Assembly: GCA_002455915.1 (NCBI GenBank)
Contig: DKLU01000320.1
Location: forward strand, 1-17,630
Length of the DNA stretch: 17,630 nucleotides
DNA from: Chryseobacterium sp. UBA6632
GTDB lineage: Bacteria > Bacteroidota > Bacteroidia > Flavobacteriales > Weeksellaceae
Direction of reading: 5' to 3'
In this document: one piece after another, positions 6,360 to 15,440 of the stretch
Layout: every line of letters begins with the position of its first letter
Numbering within the stretch: position 1 is the stretch's first letter
Program-made: the position numbers and the translations under genes
Notes under the pieces: model-generated
Told to the model about the DNA's origin: nothing
What the model saw: only the letters and a program-made list of their open reading frames with translations
Databases searched by the model: none

Positions 6360-9300
6360 ATGTCAGAAAAACTTAATTCAGGGATATACGAAATTATTCA
6401 GAACCGTCTGAATGAGCAGAAAAACGACCTTGTTGAAAGGCTTCAGAAGCTGAACGAAAAACGTAAAAGCATTTTCGGAGGGATCGATTTTTCATTAATT
6501 GCCAACGAAAGAATTTCTACAGATCACAGCTGTGTGGCAAAGGATATTTTTTCTTTCAACGATCTTCTGATTTTCGGTTCCAATGCACATTTGGGAATGC
6601 AGACTGAAGTAAATATTACCGATGTTTTTTCCATTCATAAAATTAATAATAACCGTTTTGAACCTCACGATGTTTCATTAATCAATGATGAAATTTTTAT
6701 TGATGAGTTCAAAAATTTATATAAATATTATAGAAATACCTTTTTTGCCCGTTTTTACTTCACGGAAAACTATCTGTACATGGTATTCCAGCTTTCTGAA
6801 AGCACAACGGACATCAAGGCATTCAAGTGGTTAATTAAAGAAAATACGCTAGTTTATATTGATTCTAGAAGTGCTTCCGAGGTCAGTTATCCGCCACAAC
6901 ATGGCTTTATATGGACGAAAGCAACCCGCGATATGCAGCGAAACGGAAAATATCCTCATGTTTCTCTGGCAGATAAGGTTTTTGTGGAATCTATCGGAGG
7001 CGATCTTACCATTAAAATTGAAGATAATACAGAAACAGGAAAAGGAATTTATTCCGAAGATGTGGTTCATAAAGATCAGAATCTGGATGATGCTGAGATT
7101 CATTTCTGTGATTTGGGGAATCTGGTTTTGTTTAAAATCAGACCTTATCAGGAAACGGAGCGTTATTTTATCTATAACCATAAGGAAAAGACAGTTTCAA
7201 GGGTTGATACTCTAAAATATGCGGCGGTTTTGCTTCCCGAAAGTCAGGGAATTTTATTTTCAAATGGTTATGCACTGCAAACCGGAGGTTTAAAGGTCAT
7301 TTCTCAGGATCAAAACAGATTGCATTATCTGAAAACGATTCCCGAGCCTAATGGTGAAAATTTTTTATATGTTTTCTATGATGATAAAACCAATAATTAT
7401 CAGCTGATTTCGTATAATATCATCACACAGACTATTGAAACGCCCATTCGATGCAGTGGCTATACAATTCTGCACGACGGAAGGCTGATTTATTTAAGGG
7501 AAAGTGTAGAAACTACGAAGCACCATCTTGCCCAGATCTGGCAGTCGCCATATTCGAAAGAATTACAGGAAAATACTGAAAAATCTGATAATTTATTATA
7601 CAAAATAGGAAATAAAGACATCGTTCGCGTGATGGCTGAAAGTCAGGAATTGATTACTTTATTGAATAAAAAAGATTCTTACAGCGGACTTTACGATGAT
7701 ATTGTTAAGCTTTCCACCACGATTCTCGATGCTTATTACTTTTTGGGTGAAGAAGAAATTCAGCATCTCGATCAGCCTTTAAAAGAGATCAGGCAAATTG
7801 CCCATTCGGCGATCAATGAATACGAAAAAGTCGTTGAACAAAAGAAAAATACGGCAGAAGCGATTGAAAAAATAAAGCTAGCCTGTGAAAAAACGCTTGA
7901 TGATACAAAGAGAATTCATTATTCTGAATTAACGGAATATATCGATATGCTCTCCCAAATCCGCGCCCTGCGTGGAGAAATTACCAGTGCCAGAGAACTG
8001 AAATATGCCGATACTGAGATTCTTGATGGTTTGGAAAAATCGCTTTCAGAGCGTTCGGAAGAACTTTCAAATGCTTGTGTCACTTTCCTTTTGCAGGAAA
8101 ACTCGCTGTTACCTTATCAGCAACGTGCAGAAACGATTACTGAACAGATTATTCATCTTGAAAAAGCCATTGATGCAAAAGCCATTGAGGAAGATATCAA
8201 TAACCTGTCTGCTCAGTTGGAGCTTTTGGTAGATATTGTGAACAATCTGAAAATTGAAGATACCTCACAGTCGACTCAGATTATCGAAAATATTTCTCTG
8301 ATTTTTGCAAGATTGAATCAGGAAAGATTAGAACTTTCAAAAAGAAAAAGAGAAATTTCAGGAAAAGAACTTTCTGCTGATTTTCAGGCACAAATGACTT
8401 TGTTTGATCAGTCGGTCATCAACTTTTTAGAACTTTCTCAGACGCCGGAAAAATGTGATGAATACCTTACCAAGCTTTCAATTCAGTTGGAAGATATGGA
8501 AACCAAGTTTGTTGATTTTGAAGAATTTATTCAGAAGATCGGCGAAAAAAGGGAAGAGGTATATGGTCATTTCCAGAATAAAAGGGTTCAGCTTACCGAA
8601 TCCCGAAATAAAAGAACTCAGAATTTATATGATTCTGCACAAAGGATTTTAAAATCTGTTCAGACAAAAGCCGAAAGTTTTGACAGTGAAAACGAGATCA
8701 ACGGCTATTTTGCGACCGATCTTATGGTGGAAAAAGTCAGAGATATGGCACGACAGCTTATGGAGATGGAAGATTCTGCCAAAGCGGAGGAAATTCAGAC
8801 GCTACTGAAAACTTCTCAGCAGGAATCTGCACGAAAACTGAAAGATAAGAAGGAAATTTATGCAGATGGAGATCATGTAATTGCGTTAGGTGATTATAAA
8901 TTTGCCGTCAATCGCCAGAAGCTTGATCTTACGATGGTGCTTAAAAATGCACAGTATTATTATCATTTAACTGGAACAAGCTTTTACGAACCTCTCGATT
9001 TTGAAGCGCTTTCAGATTATAAAGAAGTTTGGAATCAGGAATATATCTCTGAAAATCAAAAGGTAAAACGCTTCGAATATTTATCATGGAATATTTTTAA
9101 TCAAAATAAAAATGTCGTGGTGGAGGAAGAAAACCGCCAATTGATTCAGCAGTTTATGACGGAACATTTTGGAGAAGGTTTGGTAAAAGGGATTCATGAT
9201 GAAGATGCTTTGCTGATCACAACCAAACTCCAGCAGATGCATAACGAATTGGGATTGATGAGGTTTACTTCTCAGGAGCGTTCCGTGGCTCAGCTTTTCT

Positions 9301-11177
9301 GGAAGTTTCTGGATCAGGAAAGAAAGACTTATTTTGCTAAACAGTTTGAAGCGGCGGCACTTATTTCGCAATCTTTTACCACAGATAAAGGTTTTCAGTA
9401 TCTCGTTGATGAATTGTCTTCCGAGATAGAATTATTTGCTCAAAACAGTAATTTTTTCAACAAAACTAATTTTGAGAATGCCGCCATTTATCTTAAAAAG
9501 GAAAACAGAGAACATTTTATTGTTTCTGAAAAAGCTGGAAATTTATATGAAGCATTCTTTTCAGATCTTAAAGAAAAAGGGAAAGACCTTGAATTTACAA
9601 ATCAGATTGAGGCTTTATATCTGCATCCTTCAGCGTGTTATTTTATTGCAGAAAGTGCTTTGCAGGCATTTATTTTCATTAAAGAATTAACGGTTGACGA
9701 CAATATCAAACAGGAAACGGCAACTTTTTTAGTAACTCAGAATTTTAATGAAAAAAATATTCAGCACGTTGCTTATGAAATTACGCTAAAAGGACTGAAA
9801 TCTCTAGAAAAAGATGTGGAATATCATCTTAATTATTATGAATTTTCTTCGCGTTTAGATTATTTTAACGAAGTTACAGTTCCAAAATACAAAAAGCTTC
9901 AGGAATTAAAATCATCCTGGGTCAGCAGTAAGAAAAAATCGTTGAAACTGGAGACTTTCCAGTCGCAGGTGCTGAGTTCATTTGTCAGAAATAAACTGAT
10001 CAGTGAGGTTTACTTTCCTTTAATCGGAGCGAATCTAGCAAAACAGTTAGGAACGGTCGGAAATGATAAAAGAACCGACAGAATGGGAATGCTGCTTTTG
10101 ATTTCGCCACCGGGCTACGGAAAAACTACGTTGATGGAATATATGGCCGACAGAATGGGGCTTGTTTTTATGAAGATTAACGGGCCGTCGATCGGGTATG
10201 ATATTATTTCAACCGATCCAAGTGAAGCTAAAAATGCCGGAGCAAAACAGGAACTCGAAAAGTTAAATTTGGCTCTTGAAATGGCAGATAATGTGATGTT
10301 ATATCTGGATGATATCCAGCATTGTAATCCTGAGTTTTTGCAGAAATTTATCTCTTTGGCAGACGGACAGCGAAAAATTGAAGGAATTTATAATGGAGAA
10401 AGTAAGACCTATGATCTTCGTTCTAAGCGTTTCTGTTTGGTGATGGCAGGTAATCCTTACACAGAAAACGGGGAGAAGTTTAAAATTCCGGATATGTTGG
10501 CGAACCGTTCAGATACGTATAATTTAGGGGAAATTTCGGGAAGTAAAACAGAGTTATTTGATTTAAGTTTAATTGAAAATGCGTTAACATCAAATGATTA
10601 TCTAAGCCGGTTGACACAGCCAGGAATGGAGAATCTTTATAGATTATATGATGCCGTTGTGGCAAATAATCCAGTTGTGGATCTCTTAGGGAATTTTAGT
10701 TTAAATGAGATTTCAGACTTTAGAAAGGTACTTGAAAACACCATGAAAGTACGTGATATTGTGCTTAAGGTGAATAGTCAATATATCGCTTCAGCAGCAA
10801 TGGCAGACGATTATCGTAACGAACCGGCGTTTAAGCTTCAGGGTTCTTACCGAAATATGAACAAACTGATCGTACAGATGCAGCCTATTCTGAAAGATGA
10901 TGAGGTTGTGCAGATTGTGTTAAATCATTATCAAAATGAATCTCAAACGTTGACGACGGGAGCTGAATCCAACATGTTGAAACTGAAAGAAATGATGAAC
11001 ATCATGACCGAACATGAAAAATTACGCTGGGAAGAAATAAAAAAGACTTTTGTCAAAAATAAAATGATAAAAGGTCTGGGTGATAATGATCGAATGGTTC
11101 AGGTAATTTCTCTTTTAACACAATTCAGCGAAGGTTTGGAAGGCATAAAAGAGGTTTTGCAAAACAGGACATCCTAA
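6360..11177 (+). CDS. Giant coiled-coil AAA+ ATPase (DUF3686 / 'DNA repair ATPase' type)
   Basis: A 1605-residue protein with no signal peptide or membrane helix. Residues 1-430 are a beta-rich region with propeller-like strands (LLIFGSNAHLGMQTEVNITD, FLYVFYDDKTNNYQLISYNI), probably the DUF3686 domain. Residues 485-830 are a long coiled coil reminiscent of SMC proteins. Residues 833-1220 are of unknown fold. Residues about 1225-1420 are an AAA+ module: Walker A SPPGYGKTT with Lys1255, Walker B MLYLDD with Asp1317 and Asp1318, sensor-1 Asn1365 in AGNPYTENGEKF, and a candidate Arg finger Arg1383 in LANRSD. The last part resembles MoxR ATPases. A helical C-terminus follows. Public labels call such proteins 'DNA repair ATPase', but no nuclease or DNA-binding motif is evident. 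The link to PspA, flotillin and YqiJ-like genes points to remodelling at the membrane. It probably has some transcription of its own because a terminator precedes it. Confidence 0.82.
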   Translation: MSEKLNSGIYEIIQNRLNEQKNDLVERLQKLNEKRKSIFGGIDFSLIANERISTDHSCVAKDIFSFNDLLIFGSNAHLGMQTEVNITDVFSIHKINNNRFEPHDVSLINDEIFIDEFKNLYKYYRNTFFARFYFTENYLYMVFQLSESTTDIKAFKWLIKENTLVYIDSRSASEVSYPPQHGFIWTKATRDMQRNGKYPHVSLADKVFVESIGGDLTIKIEDNTETGKGIYSEDVVHKDQNLDDAEIHFCDLGNLVLFKIRPYQETERYFIYNHKEKTVSRVDTLKYAAVLLPESQGILFSNGYALQTGGLKVISQDQNRLHYLKTIPEPNGENFLYVFYDDKTNNYQLISYNIITQTIETPIRCSGYTILHDGRLIYLRESVETTKHHLAQIWQSPYSKELQENTEKSDNLLYKIGNKDIVRVMAESQELITLLNKKDSYSGLYDDIVKLSTTILDAYYFLGEEEIQHLDQPLKEIRQIAHSAINEYEKVVEQKKNTAEAIEKIKLACEKTLDDTKRIHYSELTEYIDMLSQIRALRGEITSARELKYADTEILDGLEKSLSERSEELSNACVTFLLQENSLLPYQQRAETITEQIIHLEKAIDAKAIEEDINNLSAQLELLVDIVNNLKIEDTSQSTQIIENISLIFARLNQERLELSKRKREISGKELSADFQAQMTLFDQSVINFLELSQTPEKCDEYLTKLSIQLEDMETKFVDFEEFIQKIGEKREEVYGHFQNKRVQLTESRNKRTQNLYDSAQRILKSVQTKAESFDSENEINGYFATDLMVEKVRDMARQLMEMEDSAKAEEIQTLLKTSQQESARKLKDKKEIYADGDHVIALGDYKFAVNRQKLDLTMVLKNAQYYYHLTGTSFYEPLDFEALSDYKEVWNQEYISENQKVKRFEYLSWNIFNQNKNVVVEEENRQLIQQFMTEHFGEGLVKGIHDEDALLITTKLQQMHNELGLMRFTSQERSVAQLFWKFLDQERKTYFAKQFEAAALISQSFTTDKGFQYLVDELSSEIELFAQNSNFFNKTNFENAAIYLKKENREHFIVSEKAGNLYEAFFSDLKEKGKDLEFTNQIEALYLHPSACYFIAESALQAFIFIKELTVDDNIKQETATFLVTQNFNEKNIQHVAYEITLKGLKSLEKDVEYHLNYYEFSSRLDYFNEVTVPKYKKLQELKSSWVSSKKKSLKLETFQSQVLSSFVRNKLISEVYFPLIGANLAKQLGTVGNDKRTDRMGMLLLISPPGYGKTTLMEYMADRMGLVFMKINGPSIGYDIISTDPSEAKNAGAKQELEKLNLALEMADNVMLYLDDIQHCNPEFLQKFISLADGQRKIEGIYNGESKTYDLRSKRFCLVMAGNPYTENGEKFKIPDMLANRSDTYNLGEISGSKTELFDLSLIENALTSNDYLSRLTQPGMENLYRLYDAVVANNPVVDLLGNFSLNEISDFRKVLENTMKVRDIVLKVNSQYIASAAMADDYRNEPAFKLQGSYRNMNKLIVQMQPILKDDEVVQIVLNHYQNESQTLTTGAESNMLKLKEMMNIMTEHEKLRWEEIKKTFVKNKMIKGLGDNDRMVQVISLLTQFSEGLEGIKEVLQNRTS

Positions 11178-11201
11178 ACATATTAAATTCAATATAAATA
11201 C

Positions 11202-11232
11202 AAAGCCAACTTCGTGATAAGTTGGCTTTTTT
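11202..11232 (+). terminator. Strong intrinsic terminator after the ATPase gene
   Basis: A perfect 11-bp inverted repeat (AAAGCCAACTT at 11202-11212, AAGTTGGCTTT at 11219-11229) with a 6-base loop is followed by more T. It lies 25 bases after the ATPase stop and closes the cluster. Confidence 0.88.
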
Positions 11233-11514
11233 CATCGACATATATCTACATTTTTGATAGATAATTTTATTTCGCAATATTGTTACTTTGTAGTATAAAA
11301 TTTACCGTATAAACAATAATTAATGTTTTAAATTTTTGTTTTATATAATTAGGTAAATAATTTATAGCTATGGTTTATAGGCTGTAGTTGTAATCAATAC
11401 AAATGATGAAACTATTTTTAATATATGGTAACCTTGGAAACCGCTTCTTAAAAAGCAGATAAAAAAACACACACAATATAAAGAAGTCAAATAGGCTTTT
11501 TAGGTTATTAGTTT
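11233..11514. other. Gene-free stretch between two hairpins; possible small RNA or tiny ORF
   Basis: No gene of usual size is visible. One 19-codon frame at 11403-11462 (MMKLFLIYGN, then LGNRFLKSR) is too short to support. The stretch ends in a terminator-like hairpin at 11515, which has no obvious gene to serve, so a short untranslated transcript is possible. A degenerate -7 element TTACTTTG at 11283-11290 has no matching -33. Confidence 0.3.
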
Positions 11515-11543
11515 GAAAGGAGGATTTTTTGCCTCCTTTCTTT
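11515..11543 (+). terminator. Orphan terminator-like hairpin
   Basis: A perfect 9-bp stem GAAAGGAGG (11515-11523) and CCTCCTTTC (11532-11540) with an 8-base loop is followed by TTT. No coding gene ends just upstream on either strand, so it may serve a short non-coding transcript or be a remnant. Confidence 0.55.
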
Positions 11544-11731
11544 ATATAAATTTTGCTTTCTGAGATTGCAGTTTTTAAAATTAACCTTGTAAAAAAAAAG
11601 GCTGTCGCTTAAGATAAGTCTGTTTTATTTTTTAATATTTCGAGGTTTGATGGTGTTTTTGCCGAATGTTCCTGCCTTAATGGCTTGATTTTAGATAGCT
11701 GTTAATTTATCAATCACAAAAATATCTGTTT

Positions 11732-14623
11732 ATGGAAAGGTTTAAGAAAATCATTTTGAAAATTCTGAAATGGACGGGAATTTCCATTGCCTCCATCTTG
11801 TTTCTCATGTTTATTATTCCTATTTTATTTCCGGGAACCATTTCGGAGCAGGTAAAAATATTTGCCAATAAACATTTAGCAGGTAAACTCGATTATAAAA
11901 GAACGCATTTAAGCTTTTTTAAACATTTTCCATCACTTACGGTTTCCGTGGATGATTTTTTGTTGAAAGGTTCGAAACCATTTCAAGAAGATACTTTATT
12001 GGCGGCCAAAGAAGTAGCAGCAGGAATTAATCTTAAAAGTCTTATTTTCGACCGTCAGGTAAAAATAGATGAAATATATGTAACGGATGCTTATGCGAAC
12101 GTTTTTGTAAATACGAAAGGGCAGGCAAATTACAATGTGTATGTCTCAAAACCTTCTGATAAACCGAAAGATACCGCAGATTCAGGAACTTCCATAAAAC
12201 TAGATTTAATTAAGCTTAAAAACTGGAATGTAAAATATAACGATCATTCTGCGCGAGTTTTGGTTGATGCTAAAGGACTCAATTATACAGGAAAAGGAGG
12301 TCTAAGTAAAGATATTTTCGATCTTGAAACCAATCTCGATATTAATAAGCTTGATTTTAGTTTAGATAGAATTTATTACGCTAAACAGAAAACTTTACAT
12401 GCAGATTTAATCACCAGAATCAATACCAATGCTTTAACCTTCGTTCTAAGAAAAAACGAATTAAGAATCAACGAATTGCCTTTAAAATTTACAGGTTTTT
12501 TAAGTATTTTAAAAGATGGATATAATCTTGATATTCAAGCAGCTTCTGAAAAAACAACAATTCGAGAAATGATTTCTGTGTTGCCTCCGCAATATCTCGA
12601 TTGGGCAAAAGATACTAAGATTGAAGGAAATAGTGATCTTTATTTTCATTTAAAAGGACGTTTTAGTGAACCTAAAAATCTAAAACCGCGATTAAAAGCC
12701 CGTTTATTGGTAAAAAATGGTTTTGTTTCCAATGGAAAAGCACCGGTTCCGATGAATAATTTAAATATGGATCTGAATGTAGATTTACCATCGCTAGACA
12801 CAGAACAACTTGGAATTGATTTGAAAAAACTTAGTTTTGATCTTGGTCCGAACAATAATTTCAGAGCAGTTGTAACGACTAAAGGTCTTAACGAGATGAA
12901 AATAAAGGCCGATGTAAAAGGTGCGGTGAATCTTCAAACCTTGGATGAAGCTTTAGGATTGAAAGATATTGATATAAGAGGATTAATGGATACCAATATT
13001 AAAGCGGATGGAATCTTTAGTTTAGACAAAAAATTATTTCCTAAAACAAATGGTTATTTAAACCTAAAAAATGGCTGGTTAAAAACAAAATATTACCCGA
13101 ATGCGATTCAGAATATTAATTTGGTTGCCAATATTATCAATACCGACGGTACTTTCAAAAGCCTTGGTGTAAAGCTGGATCCATTTAAGTTTGATTTTGA
13201 AGGAAATCCTGTGTTTGTAAATGCAGATTTGCAAAATTTTGAAGATGTTTTATATAAAGTTCGTGTAAAAGGCGTTTTAAATATAGGTCGAATTTATAAA
13301 GTCTTTGCTAAAAAAGGCTTCGATGTGAGTGGTTTAATTATGGCAGATTTATCTTTAAACGGCCGACAAAGTTATGCCACGAAAGGGCAATATAGTAAGT
13401 TGGACAATAAAGGGAATTTAATTCTAAAAAATATAAAAGCCACCACCGAATATTTACCTAAATCATTTTTTATTAAGGAAGGAAATTTCCAGTTTGAGAA
13501 TGAAAAAATGTGGTTCCGAAAGTTTTTTGCCACTTATGGAAAATCAGATTTTGCTTTGAATGGCTATCTTTTGAACACTATTAATTATTTTATAGAACGA
13601 AAAGGGACGCTTCATGGAAAGTTTAATTTAAACTCAAATTATATCCTGATTGATGAATTTATGTCGTTGAAAGAAGGTGATAACTCTAAAAAATCTATTG
13701 ATGTAGAATATGCTAAAGTTGAAAATCCCAAAAGCAGTGGAGTGGTTATTATTCCGAAAAATCTGGATGTCTCTTTAGTCGCTAATGCTAAAAAAGTTGA
13801 GTTTAAAGGGTTAGGTTTAAATCATCTTAAAGGAACTGCTTCCGTAAATAAAGGGCAGGTTTATCTTAAAAATACTTCGTTTGATATTATCGGAAGCCGC
13901 ATGAATATTGATGCCCGTTATCAGGATGAATCTCCGTTAACTGCCAATTATGATGTAGCATTGAAAGTGTTGGATTTTGATGTTCAGAAAGCGTATAAAG
14001 AAATTGATATGGTTCGTGAAATGGCAACTGCTGCGAAAAATGTAAAAGGAATTGTATCTTTGGATTATAAACTGAAAGGAGATTTTGATAAAAATATGAC
14101 ACCGATTTATCCTTCTTTGGAAGGTGGTGGAGTTGTCAATCTTCGTGATGTTGAGGTTAAAAATCTAAAAATGCTTTCTACGGTGGGAGATAATATTGGT
14201 TCGAAAGCCTTTAATGATCCTGATATGAAAGGGGTAAATATTGAAACACATATCAAAAATAATTTGATTCATGTAGATAAATTCACGTTTAAAGTTTCTG
14301 TATTAAGACCATCGATCAGCGGAACAACAAGCTTTAACGGATTGTTGGATCTTCAAGTGAGGGTTGGGCTGCCACCCGGCGGATGGATTGGTTTCCCGAT
14401 CGTAGTAACAGGTACTCATGAAAAGCCAAAAGTAAAGATTTTCAGCAAAACAGGGCAGGGGATTATTGATGCGCTTTACAATAAAAAATCGAATAAAGTA
14501 ATTCGCGAAGAACGAAGAGCAGAAAAAAAATCGAGAAGAGAGCAACGTAAAATAAGGGAAGCTCAGGAAAAGAAAGCGAAAAATGCAGAAAAAAAGATCA
14601 ATAAAGATCTAAAAGAAAAATAA
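11732..14623 (+). CDS. AsmA-family envelope protein
   Basis: A 963-residue protein with one N-terminal membrane helix (residues 13-35, WTGISIASILFLMFIIPILF) and a very long, strand-rich periplasmic body. The early block FANKHLAGKLDYKRTHLSFFKHFPSLTVSVDDFLLKG is the classic AsmA start. The region about 680-905 fits the AsmA-like C-terminal domain (SISGTTSFNGLLDLQVRVGL, then WIGFPIVVTGT). The tail from about 921 is highly basic and charged (EERRAEKKSRREQRKIREAQ) and probably unstructured. AsmA/TamB/YhdP proteins form grooved bridges from inner to outer membrane and are linked to lipid transport and outer-membrane homeostasis. The AlkB gene follows after 15 bases in the same transcription direction. 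ATG 11732 gives a normal helix-proximal start. No good promoter match was found upstream. Confidence 0.85.
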   Translation: MERFKKIILKILKWTGISIASILFLMFIIPILFPGTISEQVKIFANKHLAGKLDYKRTHLSFFKHFPSLTVSVDDFLLKGSKPFQEDTLLAAKEVAAGINLKSLIFDRQVKIDEIYVTDAYANVFVNTKGQANYNVYVSKPSDKPKDTADSGTSIKLDLIKLKNWNVKYNDHSARVLVDAKGLNYTGKGGLSKDIFDLETNLDINKLDFSLDRIYYAKQKTLHADLITRINTNALTFVLRKNELRINELPLKFTGFLSILKDGYNLDIQAASEKTTIREMISVLPPQYLDWAKDTKIEGNSDLYFHLKGRFSEPKNLKPRLKARLLVKNGFVSNGKAPVPMNNLNMDLNVDLPSLDTEQLGIDLKKLSFDLGPNNNFRAVVTTKGLNEMKIKADVKGAVNLQTLDEALGLKDIDIRGLMDTNIKADGIFSLDKKLFPKTNGYLNLKNGWLKTKYYPNAIQNINLVANIINTDGTFKSLGVKLDPFKFDFEGNPVFVNADLQNFEDVLYKVRVKGVLNIGRIYKVFAKKGFDVSGLIMADLSLNGRQSYATKGQYSKLDNKGNLILKNIKATTEYLPKSFFIKEGNFQFENEKMWFRKFFATYGKSDFALNGYLLNTINYFIERKGTLHGKFNLNSNYILIDEFMSLKEGDNSKKSIDVEYAKVENPKSSGVVIIPKNLDVSLVANAKKVEFKGLGLNHLKGTASVNKGQVYLKNTSFDIIGSRMNIDARYQDESPLTANYDVALKVLDFDVQKAYKEIDMVREMATAAKNVKGIVSLDYKLKGDFDKNMTPIYPSLEGGGVVNLRDVEVKNLKMLSTVGDNIGSKAFNDPDMKGVNIETHIKNNLIHVDKFTFKVSVLRPSISGTTSFNGLLDLQVRVGLPPGGWIGFPIVVTGTHEKPKVKIFSKTGQGIIDALYNKKSNKVIREERRAEKKSRREQRKIREAQEKKAKNAEKKINKDLKEK

Positions 14624-14638
14624 ATTCAATTAAAAATA

Positions 14639-15253
14639 GTGAGTCAGTTAAGTTTATTCAATTCCGATGATTTTTACCAGTTTCCGGAGGAATTATTAGA
14701 ATATACCAACCATTTTTTATCCGAAAAAGAAGCATCAAGGCTGGAAGAAAAACTTCTGAACGAAACGCCTTGGAAACAGAATTCTCAAAAAATGTATGAT
14801 AAAACGGTTCTGACTCCCCGTTTAACGGCTTGGTACGGCAATGAAAATAAATTTTACCATTTAGGTGGGAACAAATTTTTGGTTAATCAATGGTCTCCAG
14901 AATTATTAAACTTAAAGCTTAAAATCGAAAAATTTTCCGGCTATAAATTCAATTCTGTTTTGTTGAATTTGTATCGGGACGGAAATGATTCCGTAGCATG
15001 GCATCGCGATAAAGAAAGCGAGTTGGGCAATCGGCCGGTTATCGCTTCTGTGAGTCTGGGACAGACAAGAAATTTTGATTTCAGAAAGGTTGATGACCAT
15101 CAAAAAAAATATAGTTTACCACTTCACCACGGTTCTTTATTGATTATGAAAGGCGATCTGCAGCAAAACTGGGAGCATAGAATTGCGAAGTCTTTGAAGA
15201 TAATAAAACCAAGAATTAATCTTACTTTTCGCTTGATTAAGGAGATTGAGTGA
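14639..15253 (+). CDS. alkB: AlkB-family 2-oxoglutarate/Fe(II) dioxygenase, alkylated-nucleic-acid repair
   Basis: A 204-residue protein close in length to E. coli AlkB (216). All the family's key residues are present: the NLYRDG..SVAWHRD block with iron ligands His122 and Asp124, the third ligand His180 in QNWEHRI, and the RxNxTFR motif with Arg192, Asn194 and Arg198, where the Arg residues bind 2-oxoglutarate and help catalysis. ASVSLGQTRNFDFR and LHHGSLLIMKGD are the usual core strands. The layout is nearer the ALKBH2/3-like group than E. coli AlkB. Such enzymes remove methyl groups such as 1-methyladenine and 3-methylcytosine by oxidation. The start is GTG at 14639: the next in-frame Met is residue 52, too late for the fold. 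It lies 15 bases after the AsmA stop, so co-transcription is likely, but no functional link is evident. Confidence 0.88.
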   Translation: MSQLSLFNSDDFYQFPEELLEYTNHFLSEKEASRLEEKLLNETPWKQNSQKMYDKTVLTPRLTAWYGNENKFYHLGGNKFLVNQWSPELLNLKLKIEKFSGYKFNSVLLNLYRDGNDSVAWHRDKESELGNRPVIASVSLGQTRNFDFRKVDDHQKKYSLPLHHGSLLIMKGDLQQNWEHRIAKSLKIIKPRINLTFRLIKEIE

Positions 15254-15258
15254 AAAGG

Positions 15259-15345
15259 ATCAATTCCAAAATTTGGGGAGAAGATAGATAAATTTTATAA
15301 TAGGAACGGTTTTGTGAAACTAATTTCCCCAATCTTGTAATTGAT
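15259..15345. repeat. Long imperfect inverted repeat after alkB
   Basis: The arm at 15259-15279 (ATCAATTCCAAAATTTGGGG and one A) pairs with 15326-15345 (TCCCCAATCTTGTAATTGAT): 18 of 20 positions pair, with one bulge. The loop is 46 bases. It begins 5 bases after the alkB stop and could be a 3'-end RNA structure or a small mobile remnant. No target duplication is obvious. Confidence 0.5.
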
Positions 15346-15373
15346 TCAAGTAAAAAAAGATTATTAATAAATG

Positions 15374-15406
15374 AAAAAAGGGTCTTCTTGATGAAGACCC
15401 TTTTTT
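15374..15406. terminator. Strong terminator (both directions possible)
   Basis: A perfect 14-bp stem (AAAAAAGGGTCTTC at 15374-15387, GAAGACCCTTTTTT at 15393-15406) with a 5-base loop. The A-run on the left and T-run on the right allow termination from either side. It could serve alkB on the plus strand and the tRNA-like fragment on the minus strand. Confidence 0.88.
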
Positions 15407-15440
15407 AGCGGAGAGTGAGGGATTTTGTACCCTCCCGTCA
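15407..15440 (-). pseudogene. tRNA-Ser 3'-end-like fragment, candidate attachment-site remnant
   Basis: On the minus strand the sequence reads GAGGG-TACAAAAT-CCCTC and then ACTCTCCGCT, that is a 5-bp T-arm-like hairpin followed by an acceptor strand typical of tRNA-Ser (...CACTCTCCGC). It is followed at once by the terminator. No D-arm or anticodon arm lies further upstream, and the T-loop is wrong (8 bases, no TTCRA). It is therefore not a working tRNA. Integrases of mobile elements often use tRNA 3' ends, which leave such partial copies. Confidence 0.4.

Noticed and set aside
6849..7215. Overlapping open frames of 110 and 118 codons on both strands within the ATPase gene
   Set aside because: They lie wholly inside a long gene with intact family features and have no recognisable domain.
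11403..11462. 19-codon ORF MMKLFLIYGN...
   Set aside because: It is too short, with no promoter, conservation evidence or partner; only noted as part of the gene-free stretch.
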